Origin: Kingdonia uniflora
Taxonomy: Eukaryota; Streptophyta; Magnoliopsida; Ranunculales; Circaeasteraceae
Length of the DNA stretch: 64,000 bases
Direction of reading: 5' to 3'
NCBI GenBank assembly: GCA_014058105.1
Contig: JACGCM010002435.1
Coordinates: 1,736,001-1,800,000 of the forward strand
Made by a program: the position numbers and the translations under genes. Below are positions 31,053-43,241 of this stretch, piece by piece (positions within the stretch are counted from its first letter, which is position 1; each line of letters begins with the position of its first letter). Under the pieces are notes generated by a model, which did no database searches, was not told the DNA's origin, and saw only the letters and a list, made by a program, of their open reading frames with translations.

Positions 31053-31099
31053 GATTTTGTAAAAATTGTAAAAAGTAGTATTTATTATCATAATTTCTG
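31053..31099 (-). repeat. MULE2 right terminal inverted repeat
   Basis: The plus strand reads GATTTTGTAAAAATTGTAAA ... TTATCATAATTTCTG; its reverse complement matches the left repeat at 19636. It is followed by AAATCATAT, the target duplication. Confidence 0.85.
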
Positions 31100-31108
31100 A
31101 AATCATAT

Positions 31109-31850
31109 TAGTGTTCATTCCTTATCCATGTTTCATAATCTTAAGTGGTTCATGATTACCGAATTAAAGCATAAAATTTATATTAGCATGGATTGATATT
31201 TGATAGAAAAATGCTTTGGGGACCTAGGGTTTTAAGCCTAGGAGATCATTGCCTTATAATTCCACCAAGTGGCTACCGGTTCTCCAAGTTTTATATTATA
31301 AAAGAAAAATAAAACCCTCTCTCCTTTTCTCTCCCTCTCTACAACTACTAGGTCTTTTGAAACTATAATCTTCTTGAATCTGTCATGGCTATGACATCAT
31401 AGACTCAGTTTTTGGAATATCACATATTTTGTCAAATATAATTTATACAGAAGTAAAATATCAACTCATTACTCATACATTTTTTAGTTCTCCCTTTCAT
31501 CAAATATCACATGATTGTTGCTACCACTGCGATCATTATAATGTGTGAATTGCAAACTTGAAAGGTTAAAACCAGTATGGATGGTTCACTTGTTTGGAAT
31601 TTTAATCAAATTGTGTTTGGTTAAATATGGGGAAGAACAAAGGAGAGAAGAGAAGAGAATTGAGATAGATAAGATCTATAGATTAAAACTAAAGAAGAAT
31701 ATCTTAAAAATCGCATTGTTTGGTTCTCGAATGAAAGGGAGGGAAAAATAAGACTTCTTTTATGTAAGAGCCTACTCCGGGTCTGATATTCATGTATTCG
31801 CCATAATAAAGTATAGACAAAGAAAAGTTCCCACCTCATTCTCTCCATCT
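31109..31850. other. non-coding interval between MULE2 and the pectinesterase remnant
   Basis: AT-rich, with a purine-rich patch GGAGAGAAGAGAAGAGAATT near 31650. No conserved protein pattern, terminal repeat or RNA gene was recognised. Confidence 0.5.
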
Positions 31851-31854
31851 CTCA

Positions 31855-32660
31855 GGCCTTATCACACAACTCATGGAGAATTTCATGAAACTTGTAGGCA
31901 AATATTCCTTCCACGGTCGTCAAAGGTATGTCGGGTTTGAACCCTCAGAACCAGCTGCAATTGTATAGAATTGAAAGGAAAATCCTGAGGACTGGTTCGG
32001 GTCTTTACGACCTTGCGCGGTTATGGTGCTCCACTTATTTGAGGAGCTGTTATATCTCTCCCTATAAATCCTTTCCCTCGCTGCAAGGAAAACGATTTAC
32101 TTGAATTAGGTCACATAAATACTAATCTGTTGTCACATAATTTTAGTACAAAAAATAAAATAAAAAGGTCGTCCTCACGGCTCACTTACCGAACGTTGCG
32201 GTTCTAAGCGTAGTATAACCTCCCTCGACATTTCGACTACCGGAAATAACCTTAACTCGTATCCCATCTCCGATAAATATCAAGTTCCATTTCTCCTTTT
32301 TAATCACCATGCTCTCTTTATAAAATCCTATCTTCACATAAACAACGTACCGATTACTACTATAATCAGGCACCGCCAATATTGCATCCATAACACTACA
32401 ATAACTACCAGACCCGCCCACCACAACCACCACATTTGTGGATACCCCACTTGCAGGAGCCTGTAAGAGTCGCCAATCTCGCTTCGTCATCCACGTCAAA
32501 AACTTTCCCTTACTATTTTTTTGCTAGACGGGCTTTCCCGCACCATACTTAGAGCCTTTGCAACTTGTGACGTTAATTTTGGAGTTTCCCAACCATAACA
32601 TTTTTAACAACATTATTAGTTCCTTCCAATTCCCTCAATGCATGTATCTTGATTTCCAAG
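31855..32660 (-). pseudogene. pectinesterase (pectin methylesterase) pseudogene, two exons
   Basis: Exon 1 ends at about 32190 and reads FLTWMTKRDWRLLQ, VVVVVGGSGSYCSVMDAILA, YVVYVKIGFYKESMVIKKEK and FIGDGIRVKVISGSRNVEGG, then TTLRTATFG followed by a GTAAGTG donor. These are the N-terminal catalytic-domain motifs of plant cell-wall pectinesterases (VVAxDGSG, RYVIYVKxGxY, GDGxxxTxIxGSRNV). Exon 2 follows a TTTTCCTTGCAG acceptor near 32085 with RGKGFIGRDIT and then, after a deletion, ITAQGRKDPNQSSGFSFQFY, a frame change, and RPWKEY (the GRPWK motif). The deletion removes the middle of the catalytic domain, and a stop lies before exon 1, so it is dead. The enzyme would demethylate cell-wall pectin. 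This is the only host-type gene recognised in the window. Confidence 0.88.
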
Positions 32661-32824
32661 TGTTGCGCTTAACTATGCCTTTAGGTCAAAGCTTCGTTGA
32701 ACACTAACGTTATCCTTATCTGTAATAATTATATCGGCATCATCAAAAATTCAAAGTCGTACGGATCATGGTGGGTCCCCCACGGTGGAGTGGATTGGGC
32801 TACGGGACTACTCACCCCCTAGGG

Positions 32825-33391
32825 TGCGAAGATTTGTGGATTTTGGGTCTTGGACTTGGTCATTTAAATGACCCTCAAATCCGCTCGAACAACCCTCGTA
32901 CACCTCCCAGGAATTTTGGCCCAAGCTTCCCAAGTCATTCGAACGACTATATATTTCATTCGAATGACCTTTGAACAACTCCCTGAAATTTTTGTCCAGC
33001 CTCTCAATTCATTTGAACGACTTCAAATTTCGTACGAACAAAAATGCAAAACTCTATTTTTTGATAGTTTTATAACCACTTGCTTGCCTCGAGATTTAAA
33101 CGATTGTAAAGAGTTTCCCTAGTATATAAAGTGAAACTTAGGTTCTTTAAGAGCCATCCTTAAGTCAATCCTTTTGGTGAGAACATTTGGGGCGGATTTC
33201 TTGAGTGAGAAATCCTAATTAGGATTGAGTGATTGTAATCGGGATCTTGAATAAACTCTCTTTCTCGCACGGTGGACGTAGGCAATTTGCCGAATAACCA
33301 TAAACTTGGTGTTATGTATTTCTTTGTTTGTGCTTGTTTGTGACTAACCCAATTGACTTAGAGTTTTGGCTTCTGGGCTTGCGACTCAATA
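32825..33391 (+). repeat. element D 5' LTR (567 bp)
   Basis: Begins TGCGAAGATTTGTGGATTTT and ends GCGACTCAATA. It contains TCATTCGAACGACT and related TTCGAA palindromes at 32880-33040, a TATA box CTAGTATATAAAG near 33119, and AACTCTCTTTCTCGCACGG in U5. The primer site ATTGGTGTCAGAGCGAG follows, close to the TGGTATCAGAGC complement of initiator tRNA-Met. Confidence 0.87.
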
Positions 33392-34062
33392 ATTGGTGTC
33401 AGAGCGAGGTCGATTTCTCGGTGGTGCGTAATTTTTAGGTAACTTAGGGTTTCTCAATTTCAATTTGGTTTTGATTTGGTTAGTTCATGAAAATTTAGGG
33501 AAACATGGGAGACGATGTTGAAGCTAGTTCTTCGGCCCTGAAAAGAAATACAACGGTGAAGTTCAGCAATGCAAAGATTAAAGTTAAAAAATTCAATAAC
33601 ATAAATAACTTCGGCATTTGGCGATGCGAAGTTATTGATGCCCTAAATTGATGAAATTTAGACAAAGTATTGGAGGATAAGCCAGATGACATAGAGGAGA
33701 GTTTATGGTAAAAGATGAACAAGAGAGCGTGTGGCCAAATTCATTTTGTCTTACTCAAGACATTAAGTACATTGTGATGAATAAAACTTCCGCAAAAGAA
33801 ATTTGACGGATTCTACTAGAGAAGTACTTGGTAAAGTGCATCTAAAATTGACTACACTTGAAGAGAAAGCTTTATCGATTCACTATGAGGCAAAGGATTA
33901 GTATGTCCGAGCATTTGAATGACTTCATTAAGTTGTTGGTTGACTTGTTGTGAGACTGCTTCTAAAAGAAGAAGAAATGATGTTCTCAAATCTTTCTCAA
34001 ATCATTCTCAATTCAATCTCTCTCCCTAGTTGTTTATCGTTCGGGATGCATCGTTTGGAATC

Positions 34063-35765
34063 ATGGATGCTCTAACAACGAATCTACTCCACTTGACTCT
34101 TCGAAATGGTATTAAATCGTTGGGATTAAATACGGAGGGTTTGGAATTCATCTCCAATCCAACTGAGTTCAATGAAAATGGAGTAGTTCCTAAATCTGGG
34201 AAAATTCTCGCAGAGGATTGAACCAATAAAGGGACCGAGGATACAACCAAGAAGCCTGATAATCATTCAAGGATTAAATGCCCATGGGGTTTCTTGGGCA
34301 AAGCTGCAGCCAATGAAGAATTCAAAGCAGCAAACTCTGAACAACAATGTGAACAGGTTATGGGGAGTGATTCCACAAACCATAGTAAAATCCCTGATGG
34401 CAATATACCTCATAATATAACAAGCATTGCTGACAAATTCTTTGGGAAGGAGAAACCAACACAGTCAGATACACCACTAATACCAGCAGGGATTAGAGGC
34501 AAAACCCCAATTTTTTCCATTTCATCCGATGATATTGCCGATGGAATATCTGAATTTCAGTTTAGTCTCATTTGAAGACTGGACCTCCAGAAAATCAAGT
34601 TCACCGAGGTACAACAATATGCTCGTGATCATTGGAAGACTACGGGGATCTGCAAATTGATTCCCATTGGAAAAGGATTCTTCATAATCCACCTTGACAA
34701 TGAAGAGGATAAACTACGCATTTGGAGCAAGGGACCGTGGATTGTTCAGAACCTTCCCATGAGGATTATGCCGTGGAACCCCAACTTCTTTATTGATAAA
34801 CATAGCAATACCAATGCTCTCATATGGTGCAAATTTCCAGGTTTGCCAATGGAATTATGGAACCACAAGATCGTAATGTCTTTGGGGAAAACGTTGGGTA
34901 CACCTATTCATTTAGACCACTCCACTATGAACAAAATTTATGGTTACAATGCATGTGTTCTTGTAGACATTGATCTATCAAAATTGATTCTAAAGAAAGT
35001 TTTGATAGAGGTGGAGGGAGCGATCATCAATCATGAAGTCATTCTCCACAGGATTCCTAAATATTGTGGCCATTGCTACAACATTCGGCATATTATAGTG
35101 GAATGCAAAGTGATACAAAGGGCATGCAGACAAAATGAACAACTCAAGAAAATCATTCAAAATCCGGTGATCCACAACAAGAACCAAGCAGTGAAGTTCA
35201 AAGATGTGCAACCTCTGAAGAAAGGAATCAGTGAACAACAACCCCACATACCTAACAAACATGTTTACTTTCAAGATACCCCAAAATGAAAGTAGCGAAG
35301 CATCCCCTATTATTCATTTTCCTGAAATAAACACGGAGCAACAGGTAGTAAAATTCAGGGAAGCCGATATATGGTCAGCACCCAAGGTAGGTCATATCAA
35401 ACATAAGCCTGCTACCTCGAACAACAGTTTTACCGCAAGCATCAATCAGTTTCAAGCTTTAAGCAACAATGAAAATGAACCACGGCAAGAGCAGTTATCA
35501 GGTATACAAGTACGAGAAGGTTCAGAAATATCAACGAAGCATGGGTTCCACCACAAAATATTTAGATGACGTAACTTATGAAGATGGCCAAGAGGAAGAT
35601 GACACTAGCACTAATACACAAGATGAAGTACACACATTACTAAACCCAGAGAGTTGGGCAGATGAAATGGAACTCGAGGATAGCATACCCAACCTAGGGC
35701 CTAACCAATTTTTCAAAGGCGGTGAGGTTTATACCTTAGATCCTCGAACCACACGATCCCAATGA
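34063..35765 (+). pseudogene. LINE ORF1: DUF4283 plus CCHC-type zinc knuckle protein
   Basis: From the ATG at 34063 one frame runs to 35289 with two stops (near 34218 and 34573), then shifts frame twice to reach 35765. The N-terminal 190 codons are low-complexity. Around 34620-34900 is a DUF4283-like region (CKLIPIGKGFFIIHLDNEED, WSKGPWIVQNLPMRIMPWNP, IWCKFPGLPMELW). The zf-CCHC_4 knuckle is PKYCGHCYNIRHIIVEC at about 35060-35108, with IRH where GH is usual. The C-terminal part is acidic (YEDGQEEDDTSTNTQDEVH). This protein would coat LINE RNA. It stops 11 nt before the ORF2 start, the usual tight spacing. Confidence 0.82.
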
Positions 35766-35776
35766 AAAGATAATTG

Positions 35777-38700
35777 ATGAAAGTCATCTTTTGGAATGCA
35801 CACAGATTAGGAAACTCCAAAAATTATTCTTATTTGAAGAAGAAAATTGGAATACTTAAACCCCAGATAATGGGATTTGCTAAACCAAAGATTTTCATCA
35901 ATGGATTTTACATTCCCGGATTTTGCTCAAGGATTATTTCTAACGAATCCATGGATATGAAGGGCAATATATGGATACTATGGGTAGAGAATTCTCAAGA
36001 ACCACAGGTGATTCAGGCAGATAAACAGTTTATCACAGTCGAATATATGAACTGGTACTTTTCTTTTATACATGCAGACTGACTACAGATAAATAGACTG
36101 GAGTTGCGGTCACAGCTGACTAGATTCTTGTTAAACAATACCAAACCTTGGATTTGTATAGGGGATTACAATGTGATTCTCTGACTTTCTAAAAGAAAAG
36201 GTGGAAGACCTCCTTCGGTGAGTGTAATATCAAATTTTGCAAATTTTCTCGATAGTGCCAACTTGACAGAGAGTAGTACTTCAGGTATAAACTTCACGTG
36301 GTGCAATGCCCAAAAAGGACATATCAGAATCTTCAGTCACCTCGACAGATGTCTCCATAATAAGCAGTGGCTCGACTCGTTTCCTGGCTGGAAAATCAAA
36401 GAATTCCCAAGAACTAAATCTGATCATTCTCTTCTGCTGGGAGAATGCTTCCGCATACCCAAACCACACAATATTCTTTTTCGCTACATGCAGGCATGGA
36501 GCAGATATCCTGAATTTTATAAGGTTGTGAAGCGTGGCTAGTAGAAACCTATGTCGGCTAACCCGCTGTTTACGGTGATGCTTAAACTTCGAAGACTCAA
36601 TGTAGATATTAAAGAATGGAGGCTTACGGTTACCGCTCCCGAGATTACTAAAAATGACCTGGAAAGAGAACTTCTTCATCTGCAAATGGAGTTAGAACAG
36701 GTCCACACAAATGACGATATTGAGCATCAAATGTTTGGGAAAGCAATATTGCTTGCAGACATTAAGAAAATAGAGGAGATTAAGTGGAGACAACGTTCCC
36801 GCATTAAATGGCTTCAAGCAGGTGAGAGAAATATAAAGTTCTTTCATACTTCAACACATATTAGAATAGAGAAAGCATTTATTGCTAAACTTTTCACTCC
36901 GGGGGGTTTGATTATTATGGACTAAGAGGATATTATATAACATATTGCAGCATACTATACGGAGAAATTCATTGCCCACGAAGTCCATCATACCCCATCA
37001 CTATTTTCCAACATGATCCACAAAGTAAGAACCGATGAAAATAATCAGCTGACAGACGGTCCATCACAAGCAGAGATAAAAGAAGCTGTGTTTGACTTGA
37101 ATGGCGATAGTTCACCCGGACCGGATGGTTTCCCTGGATCTTTTTTCAGGACACACTGGAATATTCTTGAAGCCGACATCTACTCTGGCATCACATCCTT
37201 CTTCTCTGATGGTATGATTCCCAAACATTTTAATACTAACCTGATCATTTTGATTCCTAAGGTTAAAAATCCAGTGACTATTAGACAGTACCGACCCATA
37301 TTTCTAAGTAATTTCATCTTTAAGATTATTACAAAGATTATAGCCACGAGATTATCTCCAATTTCTTCCAGAATTGTTTCTCAAGACCAAAGTGCATTTA
37401 TCCCGGGCAGAAGTATCCAGAATAACTTTTGCATAGTCTCTGAGTTGGTAAATGAAATGACAGAAAAAAGGAAGGGTGGAAACATTGCACTCAAGCTAGA
37501 CATCTCACAAGCTTATGATACTCTGAGTTGGGAATTTCTATTTACAGCTCTGGACTCATTTGGATTTGGCCCTACATTCTGTAAGTGGATATCGACCATC
37601 GTTAGTAGTAGTATGATCTCGGTTTCAGTGAATGGCAGCCCTTCAGGATATTTTACTATGAGCAGAGGTCTGAAACAAGGGGACCCCTTATCCTCACTGT
37701 TATTTACAATAGCTAAAGATATACTGAATATTCACCTTCTACTAGAACAACGGAAGATCATCCCCATGGTTACGATTAAAAATTATCAAGCCCTTACACA
37801 CCTCTTATTCGCAGATGTTATTCTAATCTTTGTAAATGGTAGAACCAAATACCTAAAACACTTGAGAGAAGCTCTTACAAGATACCAGAAAGCGTCCGGA
37901 TAGGAAATAAGCTTAGACAAAAGCAAGATTTTCCTCTGTGGTGTACCCCTAACTCGAAGACAAATTGTGCTGAGCATTTTTGGGTTTTCTGAAGGCAAAT
38001 TTCCTGAAACATGCTTGGGAATTCCTCTAAGTCCAGCAGAGTAGCCACAAATACTATAAGACCTCTAGTGGAAAAGATTCGGAAAAGGGCTAATAGTTGG
38101 ACAGGAAAAATCTTATCATTCCAGGGTAGAGTAATCCTAATAAGGGTTATTTTAAATAGTTTCCCCATATACAATATGGCTAATTATAAATGGCCAAGAT
38201 CGCTCATTGAGGAAGGGGACTCTATCATACGTAACTTTATCTGGACTGGGGATCCATCTCGAAGAAAAGGAATCACAGTTAAATGGGAAAAAGTATGCAA
38301 GCCATTGAAGGAAGGGGGGTTGGGTATCCGAAGCTTGAAAAAGTGAATGATGTTATGTTATGCAAACTCCATTGGGCCTTCGGTGACAAGCAAGAAGACT
38401 GGTCTCAATTTATGCAAGCAAAGTTCATAAACAAAGCAGGTGACGTCATCCGATATCATAAGAAGTCCACGATTTGGCCAGGGATTAAACTAGCTGCTAG
38501 CATTAATCGACCATATATAGGATTATTAGTAGGGAATGGGGCTAACATCAAATTTTGGAGGGACACTTGGGCCACGGAGATACCCCTGTGGGAATACATT
38601 GAGATGCCACAATCCTTGTGGAAAAGATGCACAGCTAGACTTAGTAACTTTATCAACTCCGATGGATAGGATATACCTACAGATATTTGGATTCTACTAC

Positions 38701-39789
38701 TGGCTCTAGGGATTAATCAGATGGAAATACCTTGCAACCCACGAGAAGTAGATAAAAGAATCTGGAAACCTGATAGATATGAGAAATTCACTGTTAGAAA
38801 TGTTTATTCACTATAAGGAAAAAAGTGAATACGGCATGGTGGTGGAAGTATACGTGGAGGGAAAGCGTTCACCCAAAACTAGGGGGTTTTGCATGGAGAC
38901 TGGTAATTCATATCCTACCTTTGGATGATATTGTTCAAATAAAAGGAATCCATATCACTTCCCGATGCTCTCTTTGCCGCTTGCAGGAGGAATCAAAAAC
39001 ACATTTGCTCTTGCAATGCCTTTTCGCTGCAAATATATGGTTATGGGCTACTAATACCTTATTTTTGCCTTCTAAATTTAGTACAGACACATGGAAAACT
39101 ATTCTGGAAAAGAGCCGATCAGCTAGCAGCTATATTAATGACCTTTGGATTACAGCCGTTTTCTCCATATGCCACATAATCTGGACAGCTAGGAACAAAT
39201 TGCAATTTGATGATATAACGACATCCGTGCCTAATATGAAGAGGGAGATTCTTAAACAAATTCAGTATACTGCTAAACTGCCTAAAGGAAAGATGAATAG
39301 TAACATGCAGGAACTGCAGACCATAAAAATTCTTAAAGTTCGATGCAAGGTCAATAGTTCTGTAGTTGTACAAAGCAGTTTCTGGGAACTGCCAATGCCG
39401 AATGAAGTAAAACTCTATTGTGATGGGTCTAGTATTAGAAATCTGGGTGCTGCTGGTATTGGTGTGGTGTTTAGGAGGTAGCAGTTCTGGGGGTATTAAG
39501 CAAGGCGATTGGCATCTTAACTAGTTTTGTCACCGAAATACTTGTGATACTTACAGGCATTTAGAAAGCTGTTGAAAGAGGTTAGCACAATTTATGGGTG
39601 ATCTCCGACTCCGAAACAGCAATTAGAGCATTCAAAACTGATAAGATTCCCCGGAAGTTTAAGATACAATGGAGTTTACTTAAGAAATACATTCGACATA
39701 TCCGATTCAACCGTACATGAAGGGAATGCAATTTCTCCACCGACCTTATGGCTAGGAGAGGATCTGACAATGATGAACCTTTTGAATAA
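35777..39789 (+). pseudogene. LINE ORF2: endonuclease, reverse transcriptase, zf-RVT and RNase H
   Basis: An apurinic-type endonuclease opens the ORF (MKVIFWNAHRLGN, later IGDYNVIL, LDRCLHNKQW and KSDHSLLL). The long clean stretch 37013-37903 is the reverse transcriptase: SSPGPDGFPGSFF, NLIILIPKV, QYRPIFLSNFIFKIITKIIA, DQSAFIPGRSIQNN, ALKLDISQAYDTLSWEFL and GLKQGDPLSSLLFTIAKD. The catalytic FADD box reads FADV (THLLFADVILIF), which would abolish activity. Next are WPRSLIEEGDSIIRNFIW, a zf-RVT region (HPKLGGFAWRLVIHILPLDD, CSLCRLQEESKTHLLLQC) and RNase H (VKLYCDGSSIRNLGAAGIGV), ending at TAA 39789. Stops occur near 36080, 36541, 36923, 37903, 38344 and 38667. The family assignment is certain; the copy is dead. 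Confidence 0.92.
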
Positions 39790-39869
39790 GACTATAGTGG
39801 ACGCCCAACTTTCCTACTGAGAATTGAAGTTCCCTTCACTGAGTACTTTCGATTCCGATGATCAAGACA

Positions 39870-40156
39870 TTTCTGGGTTTTTCGAATTTCTTTATTCGAA
39901 TAAGAAATTGTCATGTTCGAATAAACTCTAGACTGAGTACTTTATTCTAATAGAATTCTTTCTGTTTGAATATTTTCCGGCTAGGTAATTTTATTCGAAT
40001 AGATTGTTATCTTATTCGAATACATCTTTATTCGAATAGACTGTTTGTTTATTCAAACAGATGAGTAATTAGTTCTTCCTGTGAGTGTGAGGGTTGTATA
40101 TTTCTTGTAATTTTGATTGAGAATATATAAATAATTTAAATTTTATGCAAAAAAAT
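39870..40156 (+). repeat. LINE 3' region with ATTCGAAT palindromes and short poly-A
   Basis: TTATTCGAATAAG, TGTTCGAATAAAC, TTATTCGAATAGA (three times) and TTATTCGAATACA lie between 39890 and 40045. The last bases are a short A run before the target duplication. Palindromes with the same TTCGAA core occur in several LTR families here. Confidence 0.75.
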
Positions 40157-41721
40157 GTTGAATGACTTGGCGAATCTTAAAGTGGTAGTTGGGGATGAAG
40201 ATAAGGCCCTCTTGTTCTTGAACTCACTTCTGGAAGAATTTAAGCATTTCATTACGACGATTACTAATGGAAATAGCTCATTGAAATATACGGATGTAAC
40301 TATGGCTGTAGTTAACCACGAGTACCAGAGAAAGGAGAAACATAAGACTGACAAGTCAACATCGGATGTATTAATGGTTCAAGGAAGATCTTTGAATAAG
40401 AAGAAGTCGTTGAGTAATAACTCTCGATCGAAATCGGGAGGTCGTGGGGGAAACCAGAACAATTTGACTAAGGACCAATGCATGATTTACAAGGAAATGG
40501 GGCATTGGAAAATTGAATGTCCCACGATTAAAAAGAAAAAAGCGGAAAAATGGGCTCTTTTGTGAATTTGGCTCAGAACACGGAAACGGAAGGTAATGAT
40601 TCTAATTTCTCTTTTACTATAACTTCTAGTGCTTGTGTTATTAATACAAAGGAATGGATTTTAGATTCGAGTGCTATTAATCATATTTGTCCTGAAAGGG
40701 CTTATTTTTCTAGTTAAAAATTGGTAGAAGATGGAGCGATGTTAATGGGAAATAATAATCATTGCCGCATCATGGGGATAGGTATTATTCGTCTAAAGTT
40801 GCATAATGGGTTGGTTAAAGAGATTGATGGGGTTTAGTATATTCTGACAATGAGTAAGAACATTATTTCGACTGGGACACTTGAAGCGAAAGGCTGCAAG
40901 GTTGTGTCTGAGAATGGGGTAAAGAGGGCTCTTAAGGAAACCATGGTGATATTGAAGGGTAACAGAAGAAGTAACAACTTGTACTGTTTGGATGGTACTG
41001 TTGTTCTTGGTGAAGTTTCTACCGCAGGAAGAGATGTGACCACTTCCAAAGATACTTCACGACTATGGCACATGCGTTTGTCACATGCGGAGGAAAAGTC
41101 TTTGAAAGTTCCCGCGAACCGGGGGATTTTGAGAGGTACCAAGATGTGCAAATTAGATTTTTGTGAACACTGTATTTTGGAAAAGCAGACAAGAGTTAAG
41201 CTTGGCACCGCGATCTACCGTACTCATAGAACTCTGGATTTTGTTCACTCTGATGTTTGGGGACCCACCAGGAATGCATCATTAGGGGAAAAGCATTACT
41301 TTGTATCTTTTTTGGATGACTTTTCTAGGTGGGTAAGGGTATATACAATGAGGAGGAATGATGAAGTTCTAGAAATTTTCATGACGTAGAAGAAGTTGAT
41401 AAAAACTCAGACTGGCAGAAAGATCAAGGTGCTCCATTCAAATAATGGTGGGGAGTACACTAGTGATCCATTCTTGCAAGTATGTTGGGATGAGGGGATA
41501 GTTTGAGATTTCACGGCTAGAAATACATCACAGCAAAATAGGGTAGCTGAGCGCATGAGTCGTACTTTACTGGAGAAGGTGCGGTGTATGTTATCCAATT
41601 CTGGGTTGGGCAAGGCATTTTGGGCTGAGGCTTTGACATATGCATGCTACCTTGTTAATAGATTACCTTCAGCTGCAATCGAGGGTAAGAGACCAATGGA
41701 AGCTTGGTCAGGAAAACCTAT

Positions 41722-42463
41722 TACAATAGCCTAATTCTGGGAATTGAACTTTGCCTTTATACTAGATTTGTTTAGAACGCTCAAGAATAGAAAGTAATAG
41801 ACAATACGATGATTTAGTATGGAAAACCTTTGAATAAGTCAAAAACTACGACCTATCTTGAGGATTTTAGAAAGACAGAGCGAGATCTGATTGAGAGTGC
41901 TAGTTTATTTTAATGAGTGTTCTGAGTATTTGAGTATAGAGTGTTATAGTAAGAATTCTTTCGTCCTTCATCTAGAATTCTCTGGTCCTATTTATAGGTC
42001 TTCTAATATGACCATTTAATGATCATTAAGATTCCTAATGATGGACGTTATAAAATATATGCTAGATAATCTTTGACCAGATTGTATAACGGGCAGATCT
42101 TACTTGTCTTGTAACGACTTCATTGATGATGATGTGTCTGTTGACTCAGATTATTGATGTAGAGGTCGAATAGTGATTATTGAATACTAAATCTGTCTTT
42201 AGTAGTGTTCCATGTATGTTGATGAGTTTTAGGATGAAGTACGAGTCTAAGATACGGAATAAGCTTATTACAAGACGACTCTCAACTATGAACACGAGAA
42301 GTATCATGAGTAGTGTTGGTTGAGAAACTTGAGTAATTCCTTATATTATTGTCTTGATTCTGATTGTGCTACAAATGTGCCACGTGCTCTGTTGATGAGG
42401 TCGAAAGTTTGTATGTAGTTTGAAGATGAAGCATGAGTCTGAGATGCTGAATAAGCCACTACA
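41722..42463 (-). repeat. gypsy element 2, 3' LTR (742 bp)
   Basis: On the minus strand it starts TGTAGTGGCTTATTCAGCAT, preceded by the polypurine tract CGCTGAGAGGGGGTGGT (42480-42464). It ends GGCTATTGTA, a decayed GCCATTACA. A GGTCGTAGTTTTTGAC block near the end matches the LTR at 1579-2211, so it belongs to the same broader family. Confidence 0.78.
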
Positions 42464-42800
42464 ACCACCCCCTCTCAGCGAGCAGTACAAGAAATTTTGT
42501 CGGCGAGTGGTGCTGGTTAAGAAGTGTCATTAATGCTAGAGCTAATATCTGGGAATCATTTCTAATGTATATTCATGAATATTTGATGGTGTCATTTGGG
42601 TTTTCTAGAACCAATGGTTCGAGTCAATGCTGTTTGCATAGGAAACCCTTCTGACGTTGGGAATTTGAAGAGTCAGTTTCGAATGTTGATCACAGTATAA
42701 AAGGCATTCTGAGGTGAATGTAATGAACAGAGTCTTCGTCTCTAAAATATTTTATTTTCTCTATTTGTTTCTGTACTTTAAATCTTCTATTGTTGAAAGG

Positions 42801-43241
42801 ATGGTGACTGCAAGAAATCAGGCTCGAGAGTCTAAGATTCGCAGGAAGATGAAAGAATTGTGCATTAGGTATTTTGGATACCAGCCTTTGCATCTGCCAA
42901 CACCAATTCTTGTATCTCCCACCTATCATCATATTTCCTCTAAAGAAGCGATGGAGGTGGGGGATGACGATAATTAGATGGTTCGTTTCCACTATCTGTT
43001 GATATCTGAGGCGGAGCGCCGCAATGGGTTTCGGTTGTTGGCGGAGGAGGTTGTGACAATTAAAGATGAAACGGCAGGTGTTTGTTTGAGGGAGTCTCGT
43101 CGGTACCTCACTAATGTGTGGGTCTTGTTGAAGAAATAAGACATTCCGTTTGTCTCTAACATGCGGGGAGATAGGGGTTATGGTAGAAGAGGTGGTAATA
43201 TTGGAGGTTTTTCTTCCAGGGACCATAGATATTGGCCCTAA
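42801..43241 (+). pseudogene. antisense frame 1 of gypsy 2: MVTxR...LPTPI protein with Arg/Gly tail
   Basis: A single 147-codon frame with only two stops (TAG 42975, TAA 43137). It begins MVTARNQARESKIRRKMKEL, then CIRYFGYQPLHLPTPILV, has an acidic EVGDDDN patch and MVRFHYLLISEAERRNG, and ends MRGDRGYGRRGGNIGGFSSR before TAA. Layout and residues match the MULE2 gene at 27617 (MVTTRCQA...KMQEL...YFRTQSLELPTPI; DDNYYQMLHFHY; Gly-rich tail). It lies on the strand opposite to the element's integrase. Antisense reading frames between pol and 3' LTR are known in the Tat group of plant gypsy elements, so the position is plausible. No named domain is recognised; the tail suggests RNA binding. Confidence 0.6.

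Larger units (their letters stand above)
19636..31099 (+). mobile_element. MULE2: 11.5 kb Mutator-like element with TIRs and 9-bp target duplication
   Basis: The left end CGGAAATTATGAGAATAAAT (19636) matches the reverse complement of the right end, CAGAAATTATGATAATAAAT (31099). Within the core 45 bp about 40 positions agree, through TTTACAAAATC. Flanks are AAATCAGAT (19627-19635) and AAATCATAT (31100-31108), a 9-bp duplication with one change, the length made by Mutator-type transposases. Inside are a MULE transposase pseudogene, two related coiled-coil genes, a GRF finger fragment, a small gene with a Gly-rich tail, and dense short repeats. The match of ends, duplication length and internal transposase makes the assignment strong. 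The element is much larger than a minimal MULE. Confidence 0.85.
33948..40156 (+). mobile_element. L1-type LINE inserted in the gag gene of element D
   Basis: Flanked by GTTGGTTGACTTG (33935-33947) and GTTGAATGACTTG (40157-40169), a 13-bp duplication with two changes. It ends in a short A run (TTATGCAAAAAA). It contains two open-frame regions in L1 order (nucleic-acid-binding ORF1; endonuclease, RT and RNase H in ORF2), all on the plus strand, in a near full-length copy of 6.2 kb. Confidence 0.88.

Noticed and set aside
36281..36685. 134-codon minus-strand frame in the LINE
   Set aside because: It is the complement of the well-supported LINE endonuclease region.
42690..43226. 178-codon minus-strand frame opposite antisense frame 1
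   Set aside because: The plus-strand frame has homologues at 27617 and 44081; the minus frame does not align between them.
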